DNA of 48,388 bases, from contig JAUSAX010000107.1 in the NCBI GenBank assembly GCA_030652315.1, forward strand, positions 1 through 48,388, written 5' to 3'. The DNA is from Afipia sp. (GTDB lineage Bacteria; Pseudomonadota; Alphaproteobacteria; Rhizobiales; Xanthobacteraceae). The notes beneath the pieces are model-generated. The model was not told the DNA's origin. It worked only from the letters and a program-made list of their open reading frames with translations, and made no database searches. Within the stretch, counting starts at the first letter, position 1, and each line of letters starts with the position of its first letter. Shown here in pieces: positions 1 through 7,827 of this stretch. The position numbers and the translations under genes are program-made.

Positions 1-714
1 ACCAGCATTGACGGTGACCACGTTGCTGCCGTACTGGTCGTTCGCGATGTTGGCGATGTCCGCCGCGGTGAGCGCAGCAGCCGAACCAACCAGCGTACCG
101 CCACCACCGGTGAAGGCTGTGACCGCAGCAGCGTCGATCGAGATCGACTGCGTGCCGCCGCCGTCGACGGTGAGGTCGAACGAGACCGCGCCGGTGGTTA
201 CGTCAATGGCGCTGAAGCCGGTGCCGGTGAAGGTCGTGGCCGCAGTCGCAAGCGAGCCAGCGCCAGAGACGTTGATGGACGTGAACGCACCAGCGGTCAG
301 AGCGCCAGCGGTAGCAGGCACGGTGGCAGAGGCAGTGCCGCGCAGATCGTCGGCGGTGGCGCCGGAGATCGCGGTGGTCGTTACGGTGGACTTCTGAGAA
401 TAGCCGACAGTGGTCTGCAGTGCCTGGTTGGCGACAGACTTCGCGCTGTCGACGAGCTTCTGCAGCGAGGTGATGCCGGTGTTGGCAGCCTGCAGAACCT
501 GCACGCCGTTACCGATACCGTCGAGGAGATTGTTGATGTCGCTGGCGCGTGCATCGAGGCCCGCGGCAGTGAAGAAGTTGGTCGGATTGTCGAGAGCGGT
601 GTTGACCTTCTTGCCGGTGGCAAGGCGGGTCTGGGTGGTGGACAGAAGATCAGCGGTCGACTGAAGCGACAGCAGGTTCTGGCGCACCGATGACGAGAGA
701 ACGATACCGGACAT
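1..714 (-). CDS. fliC: Flagellin, filament subunit (3' end cut by the window edge)
   Basis: The leftward frame opens at ATG 714-712 and stays open to base 1, giving about 238 N-terminal residues. It starts MSGIVLSSSVRQNLLSLQST and continues with QTRLATGKKVNTALDNP, the conserved N-terminal D0/D1 helix of flagellins, then NLLDGIGNGVQVLQAANTGI. After about residue 105 the sequence becomes Thr/Ala/Gly-rich, as expected for the variable surface domain. The conserved C-terminal helix lies outside the window. AAAGG sits a few bases before the start. The protein is secreted by the flagellar type III apparatus and polymerises into the filament. It is divergent from flbT, whose product in Caulobacter acts on flagellin mRNA, so the roughly 250-base leader is a plausible regulatory target. 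The family call is secure; which flagellin paralogue it is cannot be told. Confidence 0.93.
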   Translation of the reverse strand, partial: MSGIVLSSSVRQNLLSLQSTADLLSTTQTRLATGKKVNTALDNPTNFFTAAGLDARASDINNLLDGIGNGVQVLQAANTGITSLQKLVDSAKSVANQALQTTVGYSQKSTVTTTAISGATADDLRGTASATVPATAGALTAGAFTSINVSGAGSLATAATTFTGTGFSAIDVTTGAVSFDLTVDGGGTQSISIDAAAVTAFTGGGGTLVGSAAALTAADIANIANDQYGSNVVTVNAG

Positions 715-939
715 GGAAACAACCTTTCTGGTGTGGACGCAACGTGTACAAGCGTGGTCGCCGATTTCGATCAGCGAGCCGGCCCACATTGGAAGCAACA
801 ATCTAAAAAGATATGAACCGGGCCGGTCCAAGTTTCCGGATCAGGGCGCGGCGCGCGCGGCGGGGGAACCGGCAATTCCCTTGATCTGACAAGGATATTT
901 CTTAAACCCATCTCCCTGTGATCGGATCGCCGTTTACCT

Positions 940-957
940 CGCGTTAACCATAACGCG
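940..957. promoter_or_regulatory. Inverted repeat with CtrA-like half site between fliC and flbT
   Basis: CGCGTTA (940-946) and TAACGCG (951-957) form a perfect 7-bp inverted repeat around ACCA. The left arm and spacer contain TTAACCAT (943-950), the half-site form known for the cell-cycle regulator CtrA in Caulobacter. It lies in the divergent fliC/flbT promoter region. A binding role is inferred; it could also be a chance hairpin. Confidence 0.4.
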
Positions 958-1014
958 AAAGGATCACCGCACTTGCCGGATCCAATTGAAACCGGCGCGC
1001 ACGGGAGAACCGCC

Positions 1015-1431
1015 ATGGCTTTGAAAGTCGAACTCAAGCCGCACGAGAAGATCATTGTCGGCTCGTGCGTGATCACAAATACCGATCAGCGGGCAAAATT
1101 CCTGATCGAAGGAGAGAGGCTGCCAGTCTTGCGAGAGAAAGATATCCTGACGCCGGACAATGCCGACACGCCGTCCAAACTGATCTATCTGGCGGTCCAG
1201 CTCATGTACATCTCGCACGACCCGCAGGAACACCACGCGGTCTATTTCGATGTGATGCGCGATTTCCTGAGCGCCGTGCCCAGCGCCGGCGGCATGATTG
1301 AGGAAATCAATAACCACATCTTAAGCGGCGACTACTATAGAGCGCTGAAGGAATCCAAGAAGCTGATTGCTTACGAGAAGCGGCTGATCGATCAGGCCCG
1401 GATCGAAGCCGGCTTCAGCAGCGCCGCCTAA
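1015..1431 (+). CDS. flbT: FlbT, post-transcriptional regulator of flagellin synthesis
   Basis: The protein is 138 residues if translation starts at ATG 1015, which has GGGAGA (1002-1007) at good spacing; an upstream in-frame TTG at 973 lacks such a site. The sequence ALKVELKPHEKIIVGSCVITN followed by RAKFLIEGERLPVLREKDIL and YLAVQLMYIS is typical of the FlbT family. In Caulobacter FlbT associates with the 5' leader of flagellin mRNA and destabilises it until the hook is complete; in some other alphaproteobacteria it acts positively. The usual partner flaF is not seen between flbT and fliC, although it may lie beyond the window. The gene ends before a clear intrinsic terminator and converges on flgL. 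Confidence 0.93.
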   Translation: MALKVELKPHEKIIVGSCVITNTDQRAKFLIEGERLPVLREKDILTPDNADTPSKLIYLAVQLMYISHDPQEHHAVYFDVMRDFLSAVPSAGGMIEEINNHILSGDYYRALKESKKLIAYEKRLIDQARIEAGFSSAA

Positions 1432-1457
1432 CACCACACGCAGACCAACATACGAAC

Positions 1458-1481
1458 AGGCCTCCAGAAGGAGGCCTTTTT
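1458..1481 (+). terminator. Rho-independent terminator of flbT
   Basis: AGGCCTCC (1458-1465), loop AGAA, GGAGGCCT (1470-1477) is a perfect 8-bp stem followed by TTTT. It lies 26 bases after the flbT stop. There is no T-run on the other strand, so it serves rightward transcription. Confidence 0.88.
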
Positions 1482-1556
1482 CGTTGTCGGGATGGGTTTT
1501 CGTTCTCAGGATAATGGCGAGACGATCGCCCGGCGGCGTGAAGATACCCGCCGGTC

Positions 1557-3068
1557 TTACAGGAACTTCACCAGGCTCATTTGGTAGAGCGATGCGGTCG
1601 TCTGATACGACGCCTGCAGGGCGGTCTGGAATGCGAGGATCTTGGCGGCAACTTCGTTGTCGTTGATACCCTGGATCGAGTCCAGCATCGACTGGGCGAC
1701 CGCGCCCGTCTGGATCTGCCGATCCTTGGCCGTCTTGATCGCCGCCTGCGCACCGGCGAAATCCGCCTGGATGTCCTGAATCGACTGCTGGCCCGGATGC
1801 ACGGCGAGATTATCGACGGTGCGCGAATTCAGTGCCGTGATCTGCGCGTTCGCGTTCGGGTTGCTCGCGGTCGTCGTCACCGCGGCATAGACCGCGATGT
1901 TCTTCAGCGCCGCGACGAACGCATGTTCGTTGGCGCGGGCGCCGTATTGAACGGAGATCGCCTGATCGACACCCGCCACCGCCGTTCCGCGCGCCGGATC
2001 GGTGCCGCTTTCGCCGGTATACCATGAGACGGTGTCCGCGGGCGTGCCGTTCACGAGCGCCGTTGCCGTATTGAACGGAGGACCGCCGACACGCAGCGGC
2101 GGCGACGAACTGAAAAAGTTATCGGATGCCGTGATCGCCGATGCGGCGACCAGCGATGTATTTGCCAGCGTACCGACCGCCGTGTTGAGTGCTGCGTTCA
2201 GATTGCCCGCCGTGTCGGTCGGGGTCGCGCCGATCGCAAAACTGCCCGCCGGCGCCGGCACCGCGGATGAAGCAGTCAGCTGAATCGTCTCCGTCGTTCC
2301 GTCGGGAAGACTGAATGTAAATCTGACCTTGTCGCCATCGCTCGGATTTGTCGCGCCGAGATCCACTGACATTTCCGAAGGCGCACCGGGAGGCGCCGCC
2401 GGCGGCGCAGGCCCGGTGACGGTCGCGCCGGTCAGCGTCGATGTGATGGCGCTCAGCTTCAATCCGAATGGCGAGCCGGCGACATCTTCACCGATCGTGA
2501 CCGATGTCGGCGACGGCGACGTAATCACCAGCCGTCCAAGCGCGCTGGTGCCGTCGGCCTGACCGCGCTCGTCGATCAGTTGGTTCAATCCAGCCTGAGC
2601 GCCGCTGCCGTTGAGAATGGCCTCGGCCGACTGCGTTGCCGGCGTGTCGGTGGCGCGGCCGGAGAAAAGATAGCGGCCGCCGACCTCGGTATTGAGCAGC
2701 GCGACCATCTGCGTGAGCGACGCCATCGCGGTTTTCTGACCGGCGGTCTTGCCGGCATTGTCCAGCGTCAGCGTCGATCCGGCCGCGGCGGCCTTGACCT
2801 GGCTGGCTCCGCTGCTGATGCCCTCCAGCGACAGGTTCGCAATGTTGATGCGCGTGTTGAGCACCGTCGCGGTGTTCGAAAAGCTGGCGATTCCCGAAAT
2901 CTGCGAGCGCAAGCCCGTCGCCACGCCTGCGTCGACGCCGAGACCCGCATAGGTGATCGACTTCTTTCCGGACGCAAGCTGCTGCGTCAGGGTATCGAGC
3001 TGGCTCTTGAGATTGATGATCGCCGAACCGAGATAGGATGTCCGGCCGCTAACGCCCTCGATAGTCAT
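1557..3068 (-). CDS. flgL: Flagellar hook-filament junction protein FlgL
   Basis: The protein has 503 residues and starts at ATG 3068. The N-terminus (SAIINLKSQLDTLTQQLASGKK, about residues 16-37) and the C-terminus (AFQTALQASYQTTASLYQMS) are flagellin-like helices, as in FlgL/HAP3, which joins the hook to the filament. It is much longer than enterobacterial FlgL (about 317 residues). The extra length, about residues 150-400, is a Thr/Ser/Pro/Gly-rich surface region with a proline-glycine stretch (PAPPAAPPGAPSE). It is the last gene of the leftward flgE-flgK-flgL run, only 7 bases after the flgK stop, which supports FlgL rather than a second flagellin. The call is firm; the inserted domain is not identified. 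Confidence 0.88.
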   Translation of the reverse strand: MTIEGVSGRTSYLGSAIINLKSQLDTLTQQLASGKKSITYAGLGVDAGVATGLRSQISGIASFSNTATVLNTRINIANLSLEGISSGASQVKAAAAGSTLTLDNAGKTAGQKTAMASLTQMVALLNTEVGGRYLFSGRATDTPATQSAEAILNGSGAQAGLNQLIDERGQADGTSALGRLVITSPSPTSVTIGEDVAGSPFGLKLSAITSTLTGATVTGPAPPAAPPGAPSEMSVDLGATNPSDGDKVRFTFSLPDGTTETIQLTASSAVPAPAGSFAIGATPTDTAGNLNAALNTAVGTLANTSLVAASAITASDNFFSSSPPLRVGGPPFNTATALVNGTPADTVSWYTGESGTDPARGTAVAGVDQAISVQYGARANEHAFVAALKNIAVYAAVTTTASNPNANAQITALNSRTVDNLAVHPGQQSIQDIQADFAGAQAAIKTAKDRQIQTGAVAQSMLDSIQGINDNEVAAKILAFQTALQASYQTTASLYQMSLVKFL

Positions 3069-3075
3069 GCGACCC

Positions 3076-4959
3076 TCATATTACCTGCATCAATGACTGG
3101 AACATCGAATTGATGGTGGACATCACCCGCGCGTTTGCCGAGTAGGCATTCTGCAGCGCCAGCAGATTGGCCATTTCCTCGTCGATATCGACGCCCGACA
3201 CCGAATCCATTTTCTTTTGCAGCGTGTTCAGCACGACGTCCTGACCGTCGGAGAGCAGTTGCGCCGATGCTGCAACATTGCCCTGCAAGCTCGTGAACTG
3301 CTGCGTGAAACCGAGCAGCGTGCCCTTGTAGGGCGTAGCGTTCGATCCGACGCCGGTCGAGGCCGAGTAACTGAAGCTGCCCGACTTCAGTTGCGACAGA
3401 ATGTAATCCGAACGCGTGGTGTCACCGGCAGGTGTTCCCGTGCCGTAGACGACCAGGCGTGATGGATCGGCCAGCAATCCCGAATTGACGGAGATGCGTC
3501 CGGCAAGACCCGTCTGCTGCGAGCCCGTTGCGGTGATCGTGCCGGAATAGGGATGTCCGCCGTCGGTGAACAGCGGCAGCTCCGGTCCGCCGCCATTCAG
3601 CGAGGTCGCCGTCTTCGTCACCGACGCCGCATTGATGTCGGCCTTGCCGCCCGCGCCGTCGTCGAGCACGCGCAGCGTCGATCCCGACGGATTCGAGAAT
3701 TGAACACCAGCACCTCCGAGCGCAGCATTGAGCTGCGTCAGGACCGACGCCATGCCGCCGGAAAAATCGACACCGATCACCTTGTCGTTCGGATCGATCG
3801 TTGCGTTGTCCTTCAGCGGCAGCACGCTCGGATCATCAACGCGGATGATGGAAATACTGTGCTTGGTGTTGGTGATCGTATCTGTATAGGTCAGATTCAC
3901 GACGTTGCCGGACTGAAGGCCTGACAGGTCGAGATCGAAGCCGGCCGGTGTGCCGGGCGGTGGAGCGGGTGACGCTGGCGGATATGCTGTACCGCTTGTT
4001 GTCCTGTCGGACAGCGCGCTGGCCATCGCCGCGGCGAGCTGATCCACCTGGGCCTGCGCCTGCACCAGCGACTCGTCGCGCAGTTCGAGATAGGCCGCGA
4101 TCGCACCTGAGCGGATCGAACCGCTTGAGATCAGATCGATGCTTCCGCCGTTCGCATAGCTGATGGAAATCGAACCGAGCGAGCTCTTGGCCGGATCGGC
4201 ATTCCATTGCGTATTCGGCGTCACTGTGCCTTGTGCATTGAACGACAGTTGCACCGCGTCTGAGCCGCCGACGAGTTGCACACCCGACATCGTGTAGACG
4301 GAAACCTGATCGCCGTTCCCCGGCACGACACGCACGTCCATCAGTTGCGATAACTGCGTGATGTACTGATCGCGCTGGTCGAGCATCGCGGCGGTCGATG
4401 CATCCTGCCCGGTGTTGCCCTGCAGCTGTCTGTTGATGCTGGCGATCTGGCTCAATGCGTTATTGGCCACCGACACGGCATTGGTCAGCCCCAGCTCGGC
4501 GCTGTTGCGCAATCCCTGGATACCCTGCGACGTTGCATTCAACTGCTGCGCCATCGACTGCGCAGCGTTCATCACGCCGATCCGCGCCGACTGGGAGTCC
4601 GGGCTGGTCGAGAGCGCTTGAAGCGCTGAGGTCAGTGCATTGAAGCTCCCTTCCAGCGTCGATGAGGAGCCTGGATCGCCGTAAATGCTTTGCAGATTGT
4701 TCAGGAAGCTCGCGCGCGTGCTCGCATACGACGCGCCTGACGTTTCCGTCCGCAACTGGGCCTGGATATATTCGTTGAGTGTCCGGTTGACGCCGATGGT
4801 CTGGACGCCGGTGCCGGTCGACATCTGCACCTGGTTGGTCGTCTTGCGGACGTAACCCGGTGTTTCGGCATTCGCGACGTTGGACGAAACCAGCGACATC
4901 GCTGCCTGGTTCGCCCGCAGGCCGGACATCGCGGTTGAAAGAGCTTGGCTCAGACCCAT
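3076..4959 (-). CDS. flgK: Flagellar hook-associated protein 1, FlgK
   Basis: The protein has 627 residues. The N-terminus MGLSQALSTAMSGLRANQAA and SSNVANAETPGYVRK is the rod/hook family signature, and the last 40 residues (VDIDEEMANLLALQNAYSAN, then STINSMFQSLM) are the FlgK C-terminal helix. FlgK is exported and forms the first junction ring at the hook tip; the central part (about 330-500) is the variable region. It follows flgE by 47 bases and precedes flgL by 7, consistent with one leftward transcript. Length is within the usual alphaproteobacterial range. Confidence 0.95.
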   Translation of the reverse strand: MGLSQALSTAMSGLRANQAAMSLVSSNVANAETPGYVRKTTNQVQMSTGTGVQTIGVNRTLNEYIQAQLRTETSGASYASTRASFLNNLQSIYGDPGSSSTLEGSFNALTSALQALSTSPDSQSARIGVMNAAQSMAQQLNATSQGIQGLRNSAELGLTNAVSVANNALSQIASINRQLQGNTGQDASTAAMLDQRDQYITQLSQLMDVRVVPGNGDQVSVYTMSGVQLVGGSDAVQLSFNAQGTVTPNTQWNADPAKSSLGSISISYANGGSIDLISSGSIRSGAIAAYLELRDESLVQAQAQVDQLAAAMASALSDRTTSGTAYPPASPAPPPGTPAGFDLDLSGLQSGNVVNLTYTDTITNTKHSISIIRVDDPSVLPLKDNATIDPNDKVIGVDFSGGMASVLTQLNAALGGAGVQFSNPSGSTLRVLDDGAGGKADINAASVTKTATSLNGGGPELPLFTDGGHPYSGTITATGSQQTGLAGRISVNSGLLADPSRLVVYGTGTPAGDTTRSDYILSQLKSGSFSYSASTGVGSNATPYKGTLLGFTQQFTSLQGNVAASAQLLSDGQDVVLNTLQKKMDSVSGVDIDEEMANLLALQNAYSANARVMSTINSMFQSLMQVI

Positions 4960-5006
4960 AACATACTGCCCATCTCAGGTCGCATCACGCGACGCCACAC
5001 TCGCGA

Positions 5007-6830
5007 CTATCGCAATACGTTCAGAAGATCCTGCGCCATCTGGTTCGCGGTGGTGATGACCTTGGTGTTCGCCGAGTAGGCCTGCTGCGTCACGATCAGC
5101 TTGGTGAACTCGTCGGCGATGTCGCTGTTCGAGCCTTCAAGTGCGGAGCCTGTGATCGAACCGCTCTTTCCGAAGATCGCGGCGCCGGACTGGTCGGTCA
5201 CCTCAAACGCGCCGCCGTCGATGCGCTTGAGGAAATTCGCGCCGTTGAACGTCGCCAGCGTGATCTGCGCGAGGTCGATGTTGCGGCCGTTCGAATAGCT
5301 GCCAACCACGCGGCCGTTGTCGCCGATCGCGACCGTCTGCAGCGAGCCCGCCGGGAAGCCGTCCTGGCGAATTTCGTTGACCTGTGCATTGCCGTTGGCG
5401 TCGGCGAACGAGGTCAGGCCGCTGACGCCGAAATTGACGGTGACGTCGCTGAGCGTGATGCCGTTGATGTTCGGTGCGGTGAGGGTGACCGAAGCGACCG
5501 CCGGCGTGAGTTGACCGTTCGCGCTGAAGGTGAAGTCCGTCCCGATATTCTGCCAGGCCGTCGCGGTGCCCGTCGCATTCGGATTGACCTGATAGAACAT
5601 GTTCCATTTATCGGTATGGCCCGGTCCGAGCGTCGAACTGTCCATCTTGGCCCAGCGGAACTGGATGCTCACCGGCGAACCGGAGATGTCGTAGCCGGTC
5701 GTGGCGCCGCCCGCGATCGATTGTGAAATGAATGTCGCGGCGTCGGAGCCGATGACCACTCCAGCGCCCGCCGTGCCGCCACCCAGGCGGTTCACGGCCA
5801 CAGGGCCGGAGAAGCCCAGAGCGGCGAAGGCGGTCGCGTTGCTTGAACTGACGGCGAGGTTGCTCGTCAGGCCGGTGTGCAGCGAGACCGCGCCGGCGGT
5901 GACCGTCGAGTTCAGTGCAGCGTTCCCGCTCAGTCCGTCGATCTTGTCGAGCAATTGATCGACCGTGCTGTCGATCGGGATGTTTGTTGCGTCATTGACG
6001 CCGGGCGGCAGCGCCGTCGATGCGTCGGTGAATGTGATGGTGAGGCCGTTGACGGTAATGGTGTCGCCGATTGCGAAACCTGCCGCCAGCGAGTTGGTGT
6101 TCGCCGCGCCCGACAGGGCGGTCGAACCGTTGATTCTGGTCGGTGTGGTCAGGGCGCTGTTGACCGGCGTGCCGCTGGCCGCGTTGTCGAGGTAAGGCAG
6201 CGGCGGCGTACCGACCGTGCTCGGATTAGTGGTGAAGTCACCGACGTTGATCAGTTCCGAACCCGGAACGGACTTGTCGTGCTTGGTGGTCAGCGGATAT
6301 GCAGCCAGGTTGGCGCGGTAGGTGACCGTGGTGGTCGGCTGGGCAGGCAGGAAGTCGCCGCCGAATTTCAGAACCTGCGGGTTGCTGCCGGTGACGTTGC
6401 CCGTCGTCGGATCGATCGGGAGGCCTTCGAGATAGTAACCGGCGCCGTTGACGAGATAGCCGTTCTTGTCGAGGGTGAAGTCGCCGCGGCGCGTGTAGTT
6501 ATCGACGCCGTTGAAGATCGGATTGTTGTCGGTGAAGCTGCCCGGCTTCTGAACCACGAAGAAGCCGTCGCCGCTGATCGCCATGTAGGTGGCAACAGCA
6601 GCCTTCTGAACGTCACCCTGCACCGTATTGGTTGCGCGCGATGAGGTCGCAACGCTGCCGGCAAGCTGGTTGTTGTTGCCGGTCTCGGGAATAAGGTCGA
6701 GAAAACTCGTATCGATGCGCTTGAAAGCCGTCGTCTGCGAGTTCGCGATGTTGCCGGAGATATTTTCCAGCGCGTAGGATTGAGCACGAAGACCCGCGAC
6801 GGATGTGTTGAGAGCGCCAAAGAGACCCAT
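5007..6830 (-). CDS. flgE: Flagellar hook protein FlgE
   Basis: The protein has 607 residues, longer than the 402 of Salmonella FlgE, as is common in this group where the surface domains are enlarged. The N-terminus MGLFGALNTSVAGLRAQSYA with LENISGNIANSQTTAFKR is the flagellar rod/hook motif; residues 90-130 (SGDGFFVVQKPG, YTRRGDFTLDKNGYL) are the FlgE/F/G core; the end LIVTQQAYSANTKVITTANQ is the conserved C-terminal helix. FlgE polymerises into the flexible hook. GGAGAAA lies just before the ATG. It is first in the leftward hook operon and has a sigma-54-like promoter about 70 bases upstream. Confidence 0.95.
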   Translation of the reverse strand: MGLFGALNTSVAGLRAQSYALENISGNIANSQTTAFKRIDTSFLDLIPETGNNNQLAGSVATSSRATNTVQGDVQKAAVATYMAISGDGFFVVQKPGSFTDNNPIFNGVDNYTRRGDFTLDKNGYLVNGAGYYLEGLPIDPTTGNVTGSNPQVLKFGGDFLPAQPTTTVTYRANLAAYPLTTKHDKSVPGSELINVGDFTTNPSTVGTPPLPYLDNAASGTPVNSALTTPTRINGSTALSGAANTNSLAAGFAIGDTITVNGLTITFTDASTALPPGVNDATNIPIDSTVDQLLDKIDGLSGNAALNSTVTAGAVSLHTGLTSNLAVSSSNATAFAALGFSGPVAVNRLGGGTAGAGVVIGSDAATFISQSIAGGATTGYDISGSPVSIQFRWAKMDSSTLGPGHTDKWNMFYQVNPNATGTATAWQNIGTDFTFSANGQLTPAVASVTLTAPNINGITLSDVTVNFGVSGLTSFADANGNAQVNEIRQDGFPAGSLQTVAIGDNGRVVGSYSNGRNIDLAQITLATFNGANFLKRIDGGAFEVTDQSGAAIFGKSGSITGSALEGSNSDIADEFTKLIVTQQAYSANTKVITTANQMAQDLLNVLR

Positions 6831-6901
6831 TACATTTTCTCCAACTTCGATCCGGGCGGCCTACCGGTGCCCAACGTACACGGCCGCATTCGAAGAAGAG
6901 A

Positions 6902-6920
6902 TCGCAAGCCCTGTGCCAAC
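6902..6920 (-). promoter_or_regulatory. Sigma-54-type promoter of flgE
   Basis: On the minus strand the sequence reads TTGGCAC-AGGGC-TTGCGA. It matches the -24/-12 consensus TGGCAC-N5-TTGC with the required 10 bases between GG and GC. It lies about 72 bases upstream of the flgE ATG. Sigma-54 control of hook genes is known in Caulobacter, so the call rests on both the match and the position. Confidence 0.7.
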
Positions 6921-6946
6921 AGTGTAAGGTGAGCAAAATCAGCAAC

Positions 6947-6980
6947 TTAAAAGAAATGCCCCGGCCAGATGACCGGGGCA
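6947..6980 (-). terminator. Rho-independent terminator of msrB
   Basis: TGCCCCGG (6957-6964) and CCGGGGCA (6973-6980) form a perfect 8-bp stem. Read leftwards it is followed by TTTCTTTT. It lies 34 bases beyond the msrB stop and upstream of the flgE promoter, so it insulates the hook operon. Confidence 0.8.
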
Positions 6981-7013
6981 CAATTGCCTAGCGGGCAAGA
7001 ATTGCCGCGCGTA

Positions 7014-7526
7014 TCAGGTCGTCGAGCCGTCCGCGGGCTTAAAGGTCAGCGCCAGTCCGTTCATGCAATAACGCAGTCCGGTCGGCTTCGGGCCATCGTC
7101 GAACACATGGCCGAGATGGCCGCCGCAGCGCCGGCACAGGGTTTCGGTCCGGACCATCATCATGGTGCGATCGGACTTCTCGACAATGGCATTCGGCAGC
7201 GCCTGAAAGAAGCTCGGCCAGCCGGTGCCGCTTTCAAACTTCGTCTCGGACGCGAACAGCGGCAACTCGCAACCCGCGCAGGCGAAGGTTCCCTTGCGCT
7301 TTTCCTTGTTCAGCGGGCTCGAGTACGGGCGCTCGGTGCCGGCCTCGCGCAGCACATTATACTGGGCCGCGCTCAGCTGCTTGCGCCACTCCTCCGGCGT
7401 CTTCTCGATCTCGAATTTTGCGGCGGATTTCTCGCCCGCGCTGGCGTTGCCGAGGCCGAGCCAGCGGAATGCCGAGAAAGCAGCGAGACTCATCGCGGAT
7501 GCGAGCAGGATACGGCGGTCGATCAT
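7014..7526 (-). CDS. msrB: Peptide-methionine (R)-S-oxide reductase MsrB, probably exported
   Basis: MsrB reduces the R form of methionine sulfoxide in oxidised proteins. I start it at ATG 7526 (170 residues), which has GGAG about 10 bases upstream; an upstream in-frame GTG exists. The catalytic core is complete: CAGC and CRRC are the zinc-binding pairs, GTGWPSF is conserved, and RYCMNG carries the catalytic Cys near the C-terminus. The N-terminus MIDRRILLASAMSLAAFSAF has two arginines before a hydrophobic stretch, resembling a Tat signal or anchor, which points to a periplasmic repair enzyme. The gene stands alone between two unrelated units. Confidence 0.93.
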   Translation of the reverse strand: MIDRRILLASAMSLAAFSAFRWLGLGNASAGEKSAAKFEIEKTPEEWRKQLSAAQYNVLREAGTERPYSSPLNKEKRKGTFACAGCELPLFASETKFESGTGWPSFFQALPNAIVEKSDRTMMMVRTETLCRRCGGHLGHVFDDGPKPTGLRYCMNGLALTFKPADGSTT

Positions 7527-7691
7527 CGTCAAAGCTCCGTGCAAATCGGGAAACAGGCTGTCCATCACGATCTACGATCCATGTCGCGGAAAGTTACAGC
7601 AACGCCCTCACGGCAGGCTCACTTTCCCGCGAGGCGGCGTCGCCTTTATGGAGCCGCCTGCTCTCATAACCCCGCCGCCAGGGCGTTATTT

Positions 7692-7707
7692 CGTTAGAAT
7701 CTGGCCA
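7692..7707. repeat. Half remnant of the CTAGTGG-class palindrome
   Basis: TTAGAATCTGGCCAC resembles the right half of the intact palindrome at 31121-31182 (TTAGAATCGGGCCAC). No matching left half is present. I read it as a decayed copy; it is short and may be coincidence. Confidence 0.35.
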
Positions 7708-7737
7708 CCTGCCCTAAATCAGACTTGAATTCCGTTC

Positions 7738-7799
7738 GTCCCCGCGAAAGCGGGGACCCAGAGCGAAAACTGGATTCCCGCTTTCGCGGGAATGAGCGG
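7738..7799. repeat. Hairpin-doublet repeat (copy 1)
   Basis: Two hairpins face each other. The first is TCCCCGC-gaaa-GCGGGGA (7740-7757), followed by CCCA; after an 11-base spacer comes TGG, then ATTCCCGC-tttc-GCGGGAAT (7775-7794) and GAGCGG. It has the same end-hairpin-CCA-spacer-TGG-hairpin-end plan as the copies near 15.9, 29.3, 30.0, 33.6 and 36.5 kb. It lies between msrB and the oxidoreductase gene, just beyond the latter's 3' end. Confidence 0.8.
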
Positions 7800-7827
7800 T
7801 GAGCGTGTTCAACTCAAATGACCAGAC

